DNA from: Paenibacillus daejeonensis DSM 15491
GTDB lineage: Bacteria; Bacillota; Bacilli; Paenibacillales; Paenibacillaceae
DNA length: 64,000 nt
NCBI RefSeq assembly: GCF_000378385.1
Contig: NZ_KB899661.1
Span: forward strand, 446,635 to 510,634
Direction: 5' to 3'
Shown here: piece after piece, positions 1 through 7,674 of the stretch
Layout of the letters: each line of letters opens with the position of its first letter
Numbering within the stretch: position 1 is the first letter of the stretch
Position numbers and translations under genes: made by a program
Notes under the pieces: generated by a model
Told to the model about the DNA's origin: nothing
Database searches by the model: none
Seen by the model: the letters and a program-made list of their open reading frames with translations, nothing else

Positions 1-1181
1 TGGATGATCCGAACATCGGACTGGCAGCGGTTATCGGCGCCAAGGAAGATGTGCTGTTCCTGGATAACGAGTTTACAGGCTATGAGATGGGCATCTATTC
101 CCCGTTCATTGAGCGCAAGCTGACGGCGCGCAACAACAGCTTTGATATTGCCGAAGGCAACATTTTCAATGCTGGCGCCAAGCGAATGGTCATTGAAGGC
201 AATCACGGTACCGGACATCTAATCCCTGGGGTGACCGAGGGAGGCAATTTCCGGGGCATCAAATTCGGCATCGGCTCACGCGGCTGGAATGCGGAGGAAA
301 TCTACATGGCATCCAACACCGTGGAGGGCGTCGGCTCGGAATTTAACGATGGTGAGACGCTGCTGATGGAGAATCCGGGTTCGAATTTTGCCAAGGGAGA
401 GATTCTCGGAGCAACGTCAACGACAGCTACATTGGGGGTTGACCGCACGGTCGCCGGGAAAAGCTGGACGGAGCAATGGAATATCGTCATCGTCGAAGGC
501 AAGGGTCTCGGGCAGCTGCGAACGATTACGAACTTTACCAACAATGTAGCGACCGTCGATGAGCCATGGACGATTGTGCCCGACCGCACAAGTAAATTCA
601 GCGTGCTGCGCGTGGCTCGTGATGTCGTGGTGACGGATAATGTGACGCTGAACAGCCGCGGCGGCATTCAGGTGTATCACAACACGCATGATGCGGTGAT
701 CGCAGGCAATGTGTCCGATGATACGCAGGGCATCTCCCTCTGGGGACGCGAATCCGATGTGAACTCGCCGGAGCCGGTCTATTTTGTTCAGGTCAAGGGC
801 AACTCCCTCTCCGGGGCGTCCGAGCACTTCGGCACGACCTGGGCCGGGGTCCACGCCGCACTGGGAGGCGGCAGAACCCATATCGATGTAATCATCGTAT
901 ACGGGGCCGAGTTTAAAAATAACACGATAAACCGCCAGGGCTCGGAAAATGTAGCCACCCTGCGTGGTGTGCCTGCCGCGATGCCTATCGCCTTCCGTAC
1001 CCCGACCGCCATCACAGGCACGGGCGTGCTGGCTACCTTGCTGGAAGGGAACCAATTCAGCCATTCGGGGGTTGGCATCCTGCTCTCCCCAGGTGTGGAC
1101 GCGAGCTTCCTCAAGGACAATACCTTCAGCTCCGTAGGCGAACCGGTGCGAGATGAGGCTACGAACACGGTCGACTGGTAG
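1..1181 (+). CDS. Right-handed beta-helix (pectate-lyase-like fold) protein, 5' end outside window
   Basis: The frame is open from base 3, so the gene begins upstream; 392 codons are visible and end in TAG at 1179-1181. The protein is made of short repeated turns with regularly spaced Asn and Gly (FLDNEFTGYEMG, VVTDNVTLNSRGG, AVIAGNVSDDTQG, LEGNQFSHSGVG, FLKDNTFSSVG). That is the pattern of parallel right-handed beta-helix proteins such as pectate lyases and polysaccharide-degrading or surface proteins. No catalytic residues can be assigned from this part, and the N-terminus that would show a signal peptide is missing. An internal GTG at 51 is only the first start-like codon in the window. 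A strong terminator follows at 1238. The fold is likely; substrate and activity are unknown. Confidence 0.75.
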   Translation, partial: DDPNIGLAAVIGAKEDVLFLDNEFTGYEMGIYSPFIERKLTARNNSFDIAEGNIFNAGAKRMVIEGNHGTGHLIPGVTEGGNFRGIKFGIGSRGWNAEEIYMASNTVEGVGSEFNDGETLLMENPGSNFAKGEILGATSTTATLGVDRTVAGKSWTEQWNIVIVEGKGLGQLRTITNFTNNVATVDEPWTIVPDRTSKFSVLRVARDVVVTDNVTLNSRGGIQVYHNTHDAVIAGNVSDDTQGISLWGRESDVNSPEPVYFVQVKGNSLSGASEHFGTTWAGVHAALGGGRTHIDVIIVYGAEFKNNTINRQGSENVATLRGVPAAMPIAFRTPTAITGTGVLATLLEGNQFSHSGVGILLSPGVDASFLKDNTFSSVGEPVRDEATNTVDW

Positions 1182-1237
1182 GCACTGAGGCAGGTGGCGT
1201 GAGCCAGTTTGCGCAGGAGTGGTGCGACAGTTGCACA

Positions 1238-1270
1238 CAGACGGGAAGCGCGGACTTCCCGTCTGTTTTT
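1238..1270 (+). terminator. Rho-independent terminator of the beta-helix gene
   Basis: A perfect 11-bp stem (CAGACGGGAAG at 1238-1248 pairing with CTTCCCGTCTG at 1255-1265) is followed directly by five T. It lies 57 bases after the stop codon of the upstream gene on the same strand. Confidence 0.9.
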
Positions 1271-1320
1271 GCGTGGCGGCTATTGTAGCGGCTGGGGGGG
1301 GGCGGCGTGGGGGGCCGCGA

Positions 1321-1728
1321 TGCTGTAAGGCAAGAAACTTTCGTTGGAGCGTGTGCGCAGGGCCGCGGCGATGCTGTAAGGCAAGAAACTTTCGTTGGAG
1401 CATGTCCGTGGGGCCCCGGCGATGCTGCAAGGCAAGAAACTTTCGTTGGAGCATGTCCGTGGTGCCGCGGCGATGCTGCAAGGCAAGAAACTTTCGTTGG
1501 AGCGTGTCCGTGGGGCCCCGGCGGTGCTGCAAGGCAAGAAACTTTCGTTGGAGCATGTCCGTGGTGCCGCGGCGTTGCTGCAAGGCAAGAAACTTTCGTT
1601 GGAGCATGTCCGTGGGGCCGAGGCGATGCTGCAAGGCAAGAAACTTTCGTTGGAGCATGTCCGCGGGGCTGCGGCGGTGCTGCAAGGCAAGAAACTTTCG
1701 TTGGAGCGTGGGCGGAGGGATGCGGGGA
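1321..1728. repeat. Tandem array, eight 51-bp units (GC-rich phase)
   Basis: Eight consecutive units start at 1321, 1372, 1423, 1474, 1525, 1576, 1627 and 1678, exactly 51 bp apart. Each has the invariant core AGGCAAGAAACTTTCGTTGG and a GC-rich part that varies. Units 2-5 alternate between GGGGCCCC and CCGCGG at the same place, suggesting 102-bp higher-order duplication. Because 51 is a multiple of three and the unit lacks stops, several frames on both strands stay open; this is a by-product of the repeat. No coding signal or mobile element was recognised. Confidence 0.95.
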
Positions 1729-1912
1729 TACTGTAAGTATAAAAAGTTTACTTAGAGGCTGCTGAAACTGCCCCGACGATGGCTGGAAGTATAGAAACTT
1801 TACTTAGAGGCTGCTGAGACCGCCCCGACGGTGTCTGTAAGTATAGAAACTTTACTTAGAGGCTGCTGAGACCGCCTCGGCGATCGCTGTAAGTATAGAA
1901 ACTTTACTTAGA
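1729..1912. repeat. Tandem array, 52-bp units (AT-richer phase), continuing the 51-bp array
   Basis: After the eighth 51-bp unit the array continues as 52-bp units starting near 1731, 1783, 1835 and 1887 (the last partial). The core is now AAGTATAGAAACTTTACTTA. Both phases share CTGYAAG...AGAAACTTT, so they look like diverged members of one family joined head to tail. No gene is seen from 1182 to 2062; the remaining 150 bases hold only the hairpin at 2006. Confidence 0.92.
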
Positions 1913-2005
1913 GGTGACTAAGGCACCTTGGATGCAGCTCCATGCTTATCAAGCATCTGACCGAACAGGACGAGACCTCCCTCAGCAAACTGCCCCAACG
2001 CACAA

Positions 2006-2056
2006 CAAGCGATCCCACCCCCCGGTAGCTCCAGCGGCTGGGATCGCTTGTTTTTT
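2006..2056 (+). terminator. Hairpin with T-tract on the + strand, after the repeat array
   Basis: A perfect 12-bp stem (CAAGCGATCCCA at 2006-2017, TGGGATCGCTTG at 2039-2050) is followed by TTTTTT on the + strand. The nearest gene on the left reads rightwards but already has its own terminator at 1238; the esterase on the right reads leftwards and would lack a T-tract after this stem. The hairpin may therefore end a transcript of the repeat array, or act as a weak terminator for the esterase. Confidence 0.7.
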
Positions 2057-2062
2057 AACCTA

Positions 2063-3187
2063 TTACTCGTTCAGTGAATTACGCAGCCTCGCATCCGCGA
2101 AGGCCAAGAAGCATTGCCAGTCGTAGGTCGTCAGATCATGGTCACCAGTCCGCAAGTGATAGCCGCACGTCTCTCCGCTAATCGGGACATCGGGCTCTGG
2201 CATCACATCCGTACCCAGTCCCTCATGCCCAAGCAGCTGATACACCGGCTCTGCGGCTACAAGGGAGAGGAATTCGGATGCCGGATCTGCCCACGCATCC
2301 TCCGTTGCGCTGGAGACGTAGAGCAAGCGCGGCGCAATCAAGGCCAACAGCATGTGCTGGTCCACCGGCAGCTCCGCCTCGCGCCCATTATACTGTTTGT
2401 AATTGTCAGCGAACCAATGTGGAAATTGCTTGTTAATGTGCTCAATTTGCTCGCCTTTTTTGCCTCTGGAGAGTGCCGCTCCTGTACAGCCCGAGTTGTT
2501 GCTGACGATCATTGCAAATCGCTCATCCTGCGCTCCCGCCCACAGCGCGGTCTTCCCGACACGGGAATGGCCTACAAGTGCAACCCGCTTCGCATCAATA
2601 GCCGGGTCCGCCTCCAGCGCATCCATGACACGCGAAGCGCCCCATGCCCATGCGCCTATCGTCCCCCAGGCATCACCCGCGCGATCTTCATCCGGCGAAT
2701 CGAACAACCCATGGACACCGTTGCGAAATCCATCATGCTCGTCCGGATCTACGTCCTCCACTTGAAAGACAGCCGCAGCATATCCCTTCTCCACGATAAG
2801 CTCCGCCGGCCAGAAACCCTCCACACGCTGGCGGTCGGGATCAGCTAGTCCAGTGCCGCGATTATTAATGAGCACGAAGGCAGGCACAGGCTTGGTCGCC
2901 TCCTTCGGCACAAACAGCACAAAGGGGAGCTCACCTTGACCACCCGGTCCCTCATAAGTAATGGACAGGGTCTTGCGTACAGCCCGGCCATTCATCATGT
3001 CCGTGGTCTCGTGCGTCCGGAGACGCATGGATGCCGGTCGTTCGACGGGGGCTCTGCCGTAGACATGTTCGCGGAACAAGTCGAGAATTTCGTCTCTTCT
3101 ACCTGGAGACCAGTCCACGCTGCTTGCTACCTGTTCCCCATTTTCCCACGCCAAAAGATTGGGGAGCTCCCGCAGTCTATCGTTCAT
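2063..3187 (-). CDS. Alpha/beta-hydrolase resembling CE15 glucuronoyl esterases
   Basis: 374 residues. An alpha/beta-hydrolase core is visible with nucleophile elbow GHSRVGK (206-212, Ser208); CE15 4-O-methyl-glucuronoyl methylesterases carry G-C-S-R-x-G-K here. The oxyanion region is VLINNRGTG (105-113), an acidic residue lies in [11 protein letters not shown] (292-302), and a candidate His in [16 protein letters not shown] (342-357). No signal peptide is seen, so the enzyme is probably cytoplasmic, unlike fungal secreted CE15 enzymes. Known CE15 members cut the ester between lignin alcohols and glucuronoxylan; substrate here is inference. The start codon overlaps the stop of the upstream tetR gene (ATGA), so the two are co-transcribed and the esterase is likely repressed by that TetR protein. 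Confidence 0.8.
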   Translation of the reverse strand: MNDRLRELPNLLAWENGEQVASSVDWSPGRRDEILDLFREHVYGRAPVERPASMRLRTHETTDMMNGRAVRKTLSITYEGPGGQGELPFVLFVPKEATKPVPAFVLINNRGTGLADPDRQRVEGFWPAELIVEKGYAAAVFQVEDVDPDEHDGFRNGVHGLFDSPDEDRAGDAWGTIGAWAWGASRVMDALEADPAIDAKRVALVGHSRVGKTALWAGAQDERFAMIVSNNSGCTGAALSRGKKGEQIEHINKQFPHWFADNYKQYNGREAELPVDQHMLLALIAPRLLYVSSATEDAWADPASEFLSLVAAEPVYQLLGHEGLGTDVMPEPDVPISGETCGYHLRTGDHDLTTYDWQCFLAFADARLRNSLNE

Positions 3188-3741
3188 TCTGCTCCCTCCT
3201 CGATCCCCGCTTCAATCAGCTGCCAGACCCCTTCGAATTCCGCCTTGAAATCCATTCGCAGCCAACTGTCTGCATACGCAGGCGCAGAGAAATACGAGAA
3301 TGCCATCAAGATGGCTATGAGCCGCCCTGCATCCTCTATCCCGCTTGCTGCCCTCAGACTGCCCAGCAAATCTCCAATATGCCTTTGGAGTACGACGGGG
3401 CTCTTATCAATATAGGTGGTGTAGAGCTTGAACATTTCCGGCTCACGCACATAAGCCTCGTACTTGGAATGGCTCAATGTCCATAGCCAGTCGTGTACGA
3501 TATCCTTCTTCGATGAGTATGGATCCGTATCAAAAGGAAACAGCCGCCCCAGCTCATGATCGAGCCATGACAGGGCAAGCTCCGTCCACAGTTCTTCCTT
3601 TCCCGAAAAATACTTGTAAATCGCCGCATGGGTCGTACCCAGTTCTGAGCCGACCTTGGACAGATTGACTTTCTCCATCCCCTGCTCCACAACCATGCGA
3701 TGCGCCGTTTCCATTATGAGCTCTCGACTTAAGTTTTTCAT
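3184..3741 (-). CDS. TetR/AcrR family transcriptional regulator
   Basis: 185 residues. The N-terminal 60 residues have the TetR helix-turn-helix (ELIMETAHRMVVEQGMEKVN, then VGSELGTTHAAIYKYFSGKEELW); the rest is the variable ligand-binding domain. It is divergent from an SDR gene and overlaps the esterase gene behind it by 4 bp. The intergenic space holds two matching inverted repeats (3770-3793, 3823-3846) that are likely its operators, so it probably represses both directions. No Shine-Dalgarno precedes the ATG at 3741, and a promoter -10 (TATACT) ends only 6 bases before it, which suggests a leaderless mRNA. The ligand is unknown. Confidence 0.92.
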   Translation of the reverse strand: MKNLSRELIMETAHRMVVEQGMEKVNLSKVGSELGTTHAAIYKYFSGKEELWTELALSWLDHELGRLFPFDTDPYSSKKDIVHDWLWTLSHSKYEAYVREPEMFKLYTTYIDKSPVVLQRHIGDLLGSLRAASGIEDAGRLIAILMAFSYFSAPAYADSWLRMDFKAEFEGVWQLIEAGIEEGAE

Positions 3742-3747
3742 GAATTT

Positions 3748-3776
3748 AGTATACCGTTTGCCGACCTTAGTTACAA
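3748..3776 (-). promoter_or_regulatory. Promoter of the tetR-esterase operon
   Basis: On the minus strand, -35 TTGTAA (3776-3771), a 17-bp spacer and -10 TATACT (3753-3748). The predicted transcription start falls on or next to the A of the ATG at 3741. The -35 box lies inside the left operator. Confidence 0.6.
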
Positions 3777-3794
3777 CTATTGACTTTTGTAACT
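3769..3794. promoter_or_regulatory. Putative TetR operator 1
   Basis: Perfect inverted repeat AGTTACAA (3769-3776) / TTGTAACT (3787-3794), with the core half-sites GTTACA and TGTAAC 12 bp apart. It covers the -35 of the tetR promoter and the -35 and spacer of the SDR promoter. Confidence 0.75.
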
Positions 3795-3808
3795 TGCGAT
3801 TGTATGCT
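3780..3808 (+). promoter_or_regulatory. Promoter of the SDR gene
   Basis: -35 TTGACT (3780-3785), 17-bp spacer, -10 TATGCT (3803-3808), reading into the SDR gene at 3865. It is flanked by operator 1 (overlapping) and operator 2 (downstream). Confidence 0.7.
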
Positions 3809-3822
3809 TATTCCATTCGCGG

Positions 3823-3846
3823 GTTACAAAAAATAAAAAGTGTAAC
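3823..3846. promoter_or_regulatory. Putative TetR operator 2
   Basis: Inverted repeat GTTACA (3823-3828) / TGTAAC (3841-3846), again with a 12-bp gap, the same half-site and geometry as operator 1. It lies just after the SDR transcription start, where bound repressor would block the polymerase. Confidence 0.75.
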
Positions 3847-3864
3847 TAAAAAGGAGAATGTCCT

Positions 3865-4617
3865 ATGAAGCTTAATGATCGCACCATTGTTGTTACAGGC
3901 GGCACGTCCGGTATCGGTCTGGCCTTTGCCCTCCATTTGCTCCAACTCGGGAATAAAGTGATCGTTATTGGACGGAATCAGGCCACTCTGGACCAGGTTG
4001 TGCGCAATCATCCCCGGCTCATCGGGCTGCAAGGCGATGTCTCGGACGCGGCCTCCGTTCGCGACATGGCTACCTATCTGCGGGAACATCACCCGGAGGT
4101 CTCGATTCTGTTCAACTCGGCTGGCATTATGCGGGAGTTTAATGTAATGGACGACACCCTCGATCTGGAGTGGACCACTGCAGAGGTCGATACGAATCTG
4201 AACGGAACCATTTGGATGACCGAAGCGCTGCTCCCGCAATTGGCCAGGCAGCCGGAAGCGATGATCGTAACGGTAACCTCCGGCCTCTCTTATGTCTCGT
4301 CCCCCCTCCATCCGGTCTACTCGGCTACCAAGGCAGGCGTGCAAATGTTTACCAATGCACTGCGGGTCCAGCTTCGCAAAACCAACCCCGCTATTCACGT
4401 CATGGAGCTCGTGCCGCCCCTCGTCGCAGGTACCAACCTTCAACCTGACATGCAGGGCGGCCCCATCCCCAGCATGAGCCTGGATACGCTCGTTAAGCAT
4501 GGCATTCAAGGAATGGCACATAACAAAAAGCGAGTCGTTCCCGGCTTCTCCAAGCTGTTGCGGTTTGCCGGGAAATATTTCTCGGACACCATGTCAAGTG
4601 CGATGGCGCGGGGGTGA
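3865..4617 (+). CDS. Short-chain dehydrogenase/reductase (DltE-like)
   Basis: 250 residues, usual length for a classical SDR. The nucleotide-binding motif is TGGTSGIG (11-18), the structural motif is FNSAGI in place of NNAG, and the active site has Ser in TVTSGLS and YSATK (Tyr-x-x-x-Lys). It fits DltE-like NAD(P)-dependent oxidoreductases, whose substrates are mostly unknown. A good ribosome site (AAGGAG) precedes the ATG. The gene has its own promoter between two TetR operators and is followed after 4 bases by a small membrane protein gene, so the two form an operon likely induced when the neighbouring TetR releases DNA. Confidence 0.9.
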   Translation: MKLNDRTIVVTGGTSGIGLAFALHLLQLGNKVIVIGRNQATLDQVVRNHPRLIGLQGDVSDAASVRDMATYLREHHPEVSILFNSAGIMREFNVMDDTLDLEWTTAEVDTNLNGTIWMTEALLPQLARQPEAMIVTVTSGLSYVSSPLHPVYSATKAGVQMFTNALRVQLRKTNPAIHVMELVPPLVAGTNLQPDMQGGPIPSMSLDTLVKHGIQGMAHNKKRVVPGFSKLLRFAGKYFSDTMSSAMARG

Positions 4618-4621
4618 GAAT

Positions 4622-4987
4622 ATGATATGGTGGATAGTGGCCTATGGGTGGCTTATTTTGTCGGGGATCATGCTGTTCCTGGTGGATGTGGTATCGCAGC
4701 ATTTGAGGGGCGTACGTACGCCAAGCGTGGAGACAACATACTATTATGGCATGAATACGGCTGCCGCCTTGGGGCAAATTGTTTTTGGATTGTTCGGCCT
4801 GATTCTCGTTCTTCAAGCGCCGCACCTGTTGACGCGGTGGCCAGCGATCACCCTCACGATCGTCGCTGCCCTTCTGTGGCTGGCCATCAGCATGAAGTTC
4901 CTTCCGTACAAGGAACCGAAGATTATTAGTGCTGTGTTTGTTGTGCTTGTAATTGTAGCATTTGCATTCGGGCGCAAACTCCTGTAG
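4622..4987 (+). CDS. Small integral membrane protein
   Basis: 121 residues with four likely membrane segments: WWIVAYGWLILSGIMLFLVD, LGQIVFGLFGLILVLQAP, AITLTIVAALLWLAISMKF and ISAVFVVLVIVAFAFGR. The start at 4622 is preferred over in-frame upstream codons because it follows the SDR stop by 4 bases with GGGGGTGAG as ribosome site; the longer reading would run inside the SDR gene. No family was recognised. Its position suggests it shares the TetR-controlled transcript. Confidence 0.75.
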   Translation: MIWWIVAYGWLILSGIMLFLVDVVSQHLRGVRTPSVETTYYYGMNTAAALGQIVFGLFGLILVLQAPHLLTRWPAITLTIVAALLWLAISMKFLPYKEPKIISAVFVVLVIVAFAFGRKLL

Positions 4988-4993
4988 TATAAT
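4988..4993 (+). promoter_or_regulatory. Candidate -10 box of the tRNA promoter
   Basis: A consensus TATAAT directly follows the stop codon of the membrane protein gene, 44 bases before the tRNA. No good -35 is seen at 17 bp (TTGCAT is 20 bp away). A 7-bp hairpin (AATCATC 5000-5006 / GATGATT 5014-5020) lies in the leader. Confidence 0.5.
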
Positions 4994-5037
4994 ACACCTA
5001 ATCATCGCATAAAGATGATTATGCTCAGTAACACTAT

Positions 5038-5114
<77 letters not shown>

Positions 5115-5144
5115 ACCTCTCATATACTAGATAGGCCGATATAT

Positions 5145-5188
5145 AAAATGCCTCTCACCCACGGATGACACGTGATGAGAGGCATTTT
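5145..5188. terminator. Bidirectional terminator between tRNA and dbpA
   Basis: A perfect 13-bp stem (AAAATGCCTCTCA 5145-5157 / TGAGAGGCATTTT 5176-5188), with A-run before and T-run after, serves both the rightward tRNA and the leftward helicase gene. Confidence 0.9.
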
Positions 5189-5206
5189 TGTTATTTTCGG
5201 TTCGCT

Positions 5207-6655
5207 TTATTTCCGGTTCGCTTCATGGACTTTCAGCAGCTTGCCTTTAATCGTGGTGTCCTTCATTTTCCCCAGAACAAGGGGGCCTTTGCCATTGAGG
5301 ATATCCACGTAGGAGGCGTTTTCCTCGATGGTGATGATTCCGATGTCATCCGCCGATACCCCGTCCAGCTTGGCAATCGTGCCAACGAAGTCCACGGCCC
5401 GGATCTTCTTTTTCTTGCCCCCGTTAAAATACAGCTTCAACACTTCCTGACTCGCACGGGAGCTCCGGTCCTTCTTCACAGCACGTCGATGATTCATCTT
5501 CGCCTCAAAAACAGGACGGTGCTGTGCAACGGCCTCCTTGGAAGGATGTTCTCTGGTCGGAATGTCGAACCCGATGTATCCCTGGGCGCTGGCAACGAAT
5601 TTGTCCTCCGTTGGTGTGGCGAAGGAGAGGGCTCTCCCCGATTGTCCCGCTCTTCCCGTGCGTCCGGTCCGATGGACATAGCTTTCCTTCTCCTGCGGAA
5701 AATCATAGTTCAAGACCAGACTGATGCTGTCGATATCAATGCCTCGCGCGGCGACATCCGTCGCAATGAGATAACGGAACTCGCCTCGTTTGAACGCGTT
5801 CATCACCTTCGTGCGATCGTCCTGCTCCATGCCCCCATGAATCCGACCACAAGGATAGCCGTGCCTGTGCAATTCCTTGAACACGACTTCGACCCTAATC
5901 TGGGTCCGGCAAAAAATAATGCAGCTATCCGGATTTTCAATGGTCGTGACATCGCGGAGTAGCTTCAGCTTGTTATCGTCCCGCACCGCATACATCGCAT
6001 GCTCAATCTGGCTGGTCGTCTGGGCCTCCGTCTTCACCTCGATGTCCAGGGGATGATGCATATACTTATGGCATAACTGCTCCACGTCCCTCGGCAACGT
6101 CGCCGAGAACAGCATCGTCATCCGATCCTGGGGCAGCTCGCTTATAATCTTCTCTACATGCTCGATGAATCCCATGTTGAGCATCTCATCCGCTTCATCG
6201 ATCACAAGAAACTTGATCTTCTCCAAATCAATGGTCTGTTTCTCGATATGGTCAATTAACCGCCCTGGCGTGCCTACGATGACGTGGTTCCGCTGCTGCA
6301 GCTGCACCTTCTGCTTATGAAACGGCTGCTTGCCATACAACGCAGTGGCCTTGATCCGTTTGTATCTGCCAATATTCATAATGTCCTGCGTGACCTGGTC
6401 TGCCAATTCACGAGTCGGCGTCAAGATCAGAGCCTGCGGCCGGTTCTCATCCCATGCCAGCAGCTCGCAGATGGGAATGCCATATGCCGCCGTCTTGCCG
6501 CTTCCCGTGTGGGACTTGACGGTCATATCCTTGCGCTCCAGCGCAAACGGAATCACCTTGCGTTGGACCTCCGTTGGCTGACGATAGCCCAAACTATCCA
6601 ACGAGCGGGTAATGTCTCCGCTCAGCTTATACGCTTTGAAGCCTTGCTCACTCAT
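5207..6655 (-). CDS. dbpA: DEAD-box ATP-dependent RNA helicase, DbpA/YxiN type
   Basis: 482 residues. The helicase core is complete: Q motif ([10 protein letters not shown]), Walker [19 protein letters not shown] in [12 protein letters not shown] in LFSATLP, and [10 protein letters not shown]. The C-terminal 75 residues (from [19 protein letters not shown]) match the DbpA RNA-binding domain, which in DbpA/YxiN recognises hairpin 92 of 23S rRNA; the protein thus likely acts in 50S ribosome assembly. The start at 6655 is chosen because AAGGGG precedes it at good distance; an ORF seven codons longer has no ribosome site. It is a monocistronic gene ending at a shared terminator. Confidence 0.92.
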   Translation of the reverse strand: MSEQGFKAYKLSGDITRSLDSLGYRQPTEVQRKVIPFALERKDMTVKSHTGSGKTAAYGIPICELLAWDENRPQALILTPTRELADQVTQDIMNIGRYKRIKATALYGKQPFHKQKVQLQQRNHVIVGTPGRLIDHIEKQTIDLEKIKFLVIDEADEMLNMGFIEHVEKIISELPQDRMTMLFSATLPRDVEQLCHKYMHHPLDIEVKTEAQTTSQIEHAMYAVRDDNKLKLLRDVTTIENPDSCIIFCRTQIRVEVVFKELHRHGYPCGRIHGGMEQDDRTKVMNAFKRGEFRYLIATDVAARGIDIDSISLVLNYDFPQEKESYVHRTGRTGRAGQSGRALSFATPTEDKFVASAQGYIGFDIPTREHPSKEAVAQHRPVFEAKMNHRRAVKKDRSSRASQEVLKLYFNGGKKKKIRAVDFVGTIAKLDGVSADDIGIITIEENASYVDILNGKGPLVLGKMKDTTIKGKLLKVHEANRK

Positions 6656-6719
6656 ACGTAAACCCCTTTTTTTCAACTGACGATTATGACGCTCCCGCGT
6701 CTAGGTTACAGTGTAGCGA

Positions 6720-7175
6720 TTATGAATGGCTTCCACAAGTCCGATGCCGAAAGAAGGATTGGACCACCATCGAACCCAACAAAAGGATGAGTAAAATCCA
6801 CCAGCCAGCTGACGCAAAAACGTCCTGCGGGAAAATAAACGTGTATCCGAAATAGGCCAGAAATAAGGCGCCCTGTAGGATCTTAAAGGTTCTGGCATCC
6901 GCTTCATTGCCTAATGCGACAAGCCTTTCGTCACTCTCTCTAATAAGGGTTGCCCGCATCTTCTGAGGAGATTTCTTGATCCGCGATAGCTTCAAGTAAG
7001 AGACAAGGGCCAGACTTAACGGTAAAAGGGACAAGGCGAAAAAGGCTTTGTTTTCCGAGAATACAACGAGATCCCATTGATTGGTTACAAGACCAAAGGT
7101 CAAAATGACGAAACTGACAATCAGCGATACAATCATAACCATTTTAGCCTCTTGAACTGACTTTTCACCACGCAT
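6720..7175 (-). CDS. Membrane protein paired with an XRE regulator
   Basis: About 151 residues with four membrane segments (VMIVSLIVSFVILTFGLV, AFFALSLLPLSLALVSYL, ILQGALFLAYFGYTFIF, WWILLILLLGSMVVQSFF) and a polar stretch around 70-95 (RIKKSPQKMRATLIRESDERL). The ATG at 7175 lies 7 bases after GGGAGG; an ATG at 7181 overlaps the stop of the upstream regulator but sits too close to the ribosome site. Firmicutes often pair such a membrane protein with a short XRE regulator; the function is unknown. Confidence 0.8.
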   Translation of the reverse strand: MRGEKSVQEAKMVMIVSLIVSFVILTFGLVTNQWDLVVFSENKAFFALSLLPLSLALVSYLKLSRIKKSPQKMRATLIRESDERLVALGNEADARTFKILQGALFLAYFGYTFIFPQDVFASAGWWILLILLLGSMVVQSFFRHRTCGSHS

Positions 7176-7177
7176 GC

Positions 7178-7372
7178 TCATTCCTCCCAAAATAAATCAT
7201 TCAATGTTTTATTCAGTGCCTTGCAGATTTCAGTACATAATTTAAGGCTTGGATTGTAGCTGCCTGATTCAATTAAATTAATGGTTTGCCTTGTGACACC
7301 TACGATCTCGGCTAGTCGCTCCTGCGATACTTCAGCTTCTATCCTGGCAATCTTCATTTTTTTATTTTTCAA
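7178..7372 (-). CDS. Short XRE-family helix-turn-helix regulator
   Basis: 64 residues, nearly all one HTH domain (SQERLAEIVGVTRQTINLIE, then YNPSLKLCTEICKALNKTLNDLFW). This is the short YozG-like group. The TTG start at 7372 follows AAGGAG by 10 bases; the next ATG five codons on has no ribosome site. Its stop overlaps a possible start of the membrane protein gene, so the two are translated together. A perfect palindrome beyond its promoter suggests it controls itself. Confidence 0.88.
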   Translation of the reverse strand: MKNKKMKIARIEAEVSQERLAEIVGVTRQTINLIESGSYNPSLKLCTEICKALNKTLNDLFWEE

Positions 7373-7395
7373 GACGCCCCAGCTCCTTCCAGAAC

Positions 7396-7425
7396 AATAT
7401 ATCACTCCACCCGACTAAATGTCAA
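7396..7425 (-). promoter_or_regulatory. Promoter of the XRE-membrane protein operon
   Basis: Minus strand: consensus -35 TTGACA (7425-7420), 18-bp spacer, -10 TATATT (7401-7396), 24 bases before the TTG start. Confidence 0.7.
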
Positions 7426-7429
7426 TTAT

Positions 7430-7448
7430 ATATTACATTATGTAATAT
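7430..7448. promoter_or_regulatory. Palindromic operator, probably for the XRE regulator
   Basis: ATATTACAT-T-ATGTAATAT, perfect 9-bp arms around one central base, just upstream of the -35. It is the only strong dyad near this promoter; binding by the XRE protein is inferred. Confidence 0.6.
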
Positions 7449-7449
7449 G

Positions 7450-7485
7450 AAAAAGGCTGCCGAGAACCTCTCGACAACCTTCCCT
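7450..7485 (-). terminator. Minus-strand hairpin with T-tract upstream of the XRE gene
   Basis: Minus strand: AGGTTGTCGAGA, a short loop, TCTCGGCAGCCT (paired with G-U allowed), then TTTTT. No minus-strand gene lies before it, so it may shield the XRE promoter from antisense transcripts. Confidence 0.45.
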
Positions 7486-7585
7486 ATGATAACTAACGTA
7501 TGTTCACACAAGGCATGTAGATGTCCAGGTTCAGTCTTCAATAATCCTGGGGAGTTGAGGAACTCTATCATTCACTTAATAGGTA

Positions 7586-7614
7586 TTGTTTAGATTTAGA
7601 AACTATATTATATT
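7586..7614 (+). promoter_or_regulatory. Promoter of the SLH metalloprotease gene
   Basis: -35 TTGTTT (7586-7591), 17-bp spacer, -10 TATATT (7609-7614), giving a leader of about 55 bases before the GTG start at 7675. Confidence 0.55.
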
Positions 7615-7674
7615 AAATTGTAGGAAAAATTACCTATATTGTTAAAGCCATTTCGTCAAGGGGGTCTATCATTA

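Noticed and set aside
417-1685. Long open frames on both strands over the repeat array (up to 422 codons)
   Set aside because: The 51-bp unit is a multiple of three without stops, so any frame stays open; the frames run through a terminator and the end of another gene, without ribosome sites.
1321-1912. CRISPR array
   Set aside because: The units have no variable spacers of uniform length between short identical repeats; nearly the whole unit is repeated and no cas gene is near.
1914-2126. 70-codon + strand frame after the array
   Set aside because: It runs through the hairpin at 2006-2056 and into the esterase gene on the other strand; composition looks non-coding.
4499-4621. Extended N-terminus of the small membrane protein
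   Set aside because: This part lies inside the SDR gene in another frame; the ATG at 4622 has a proper ribosome site and starts a membrane helix.
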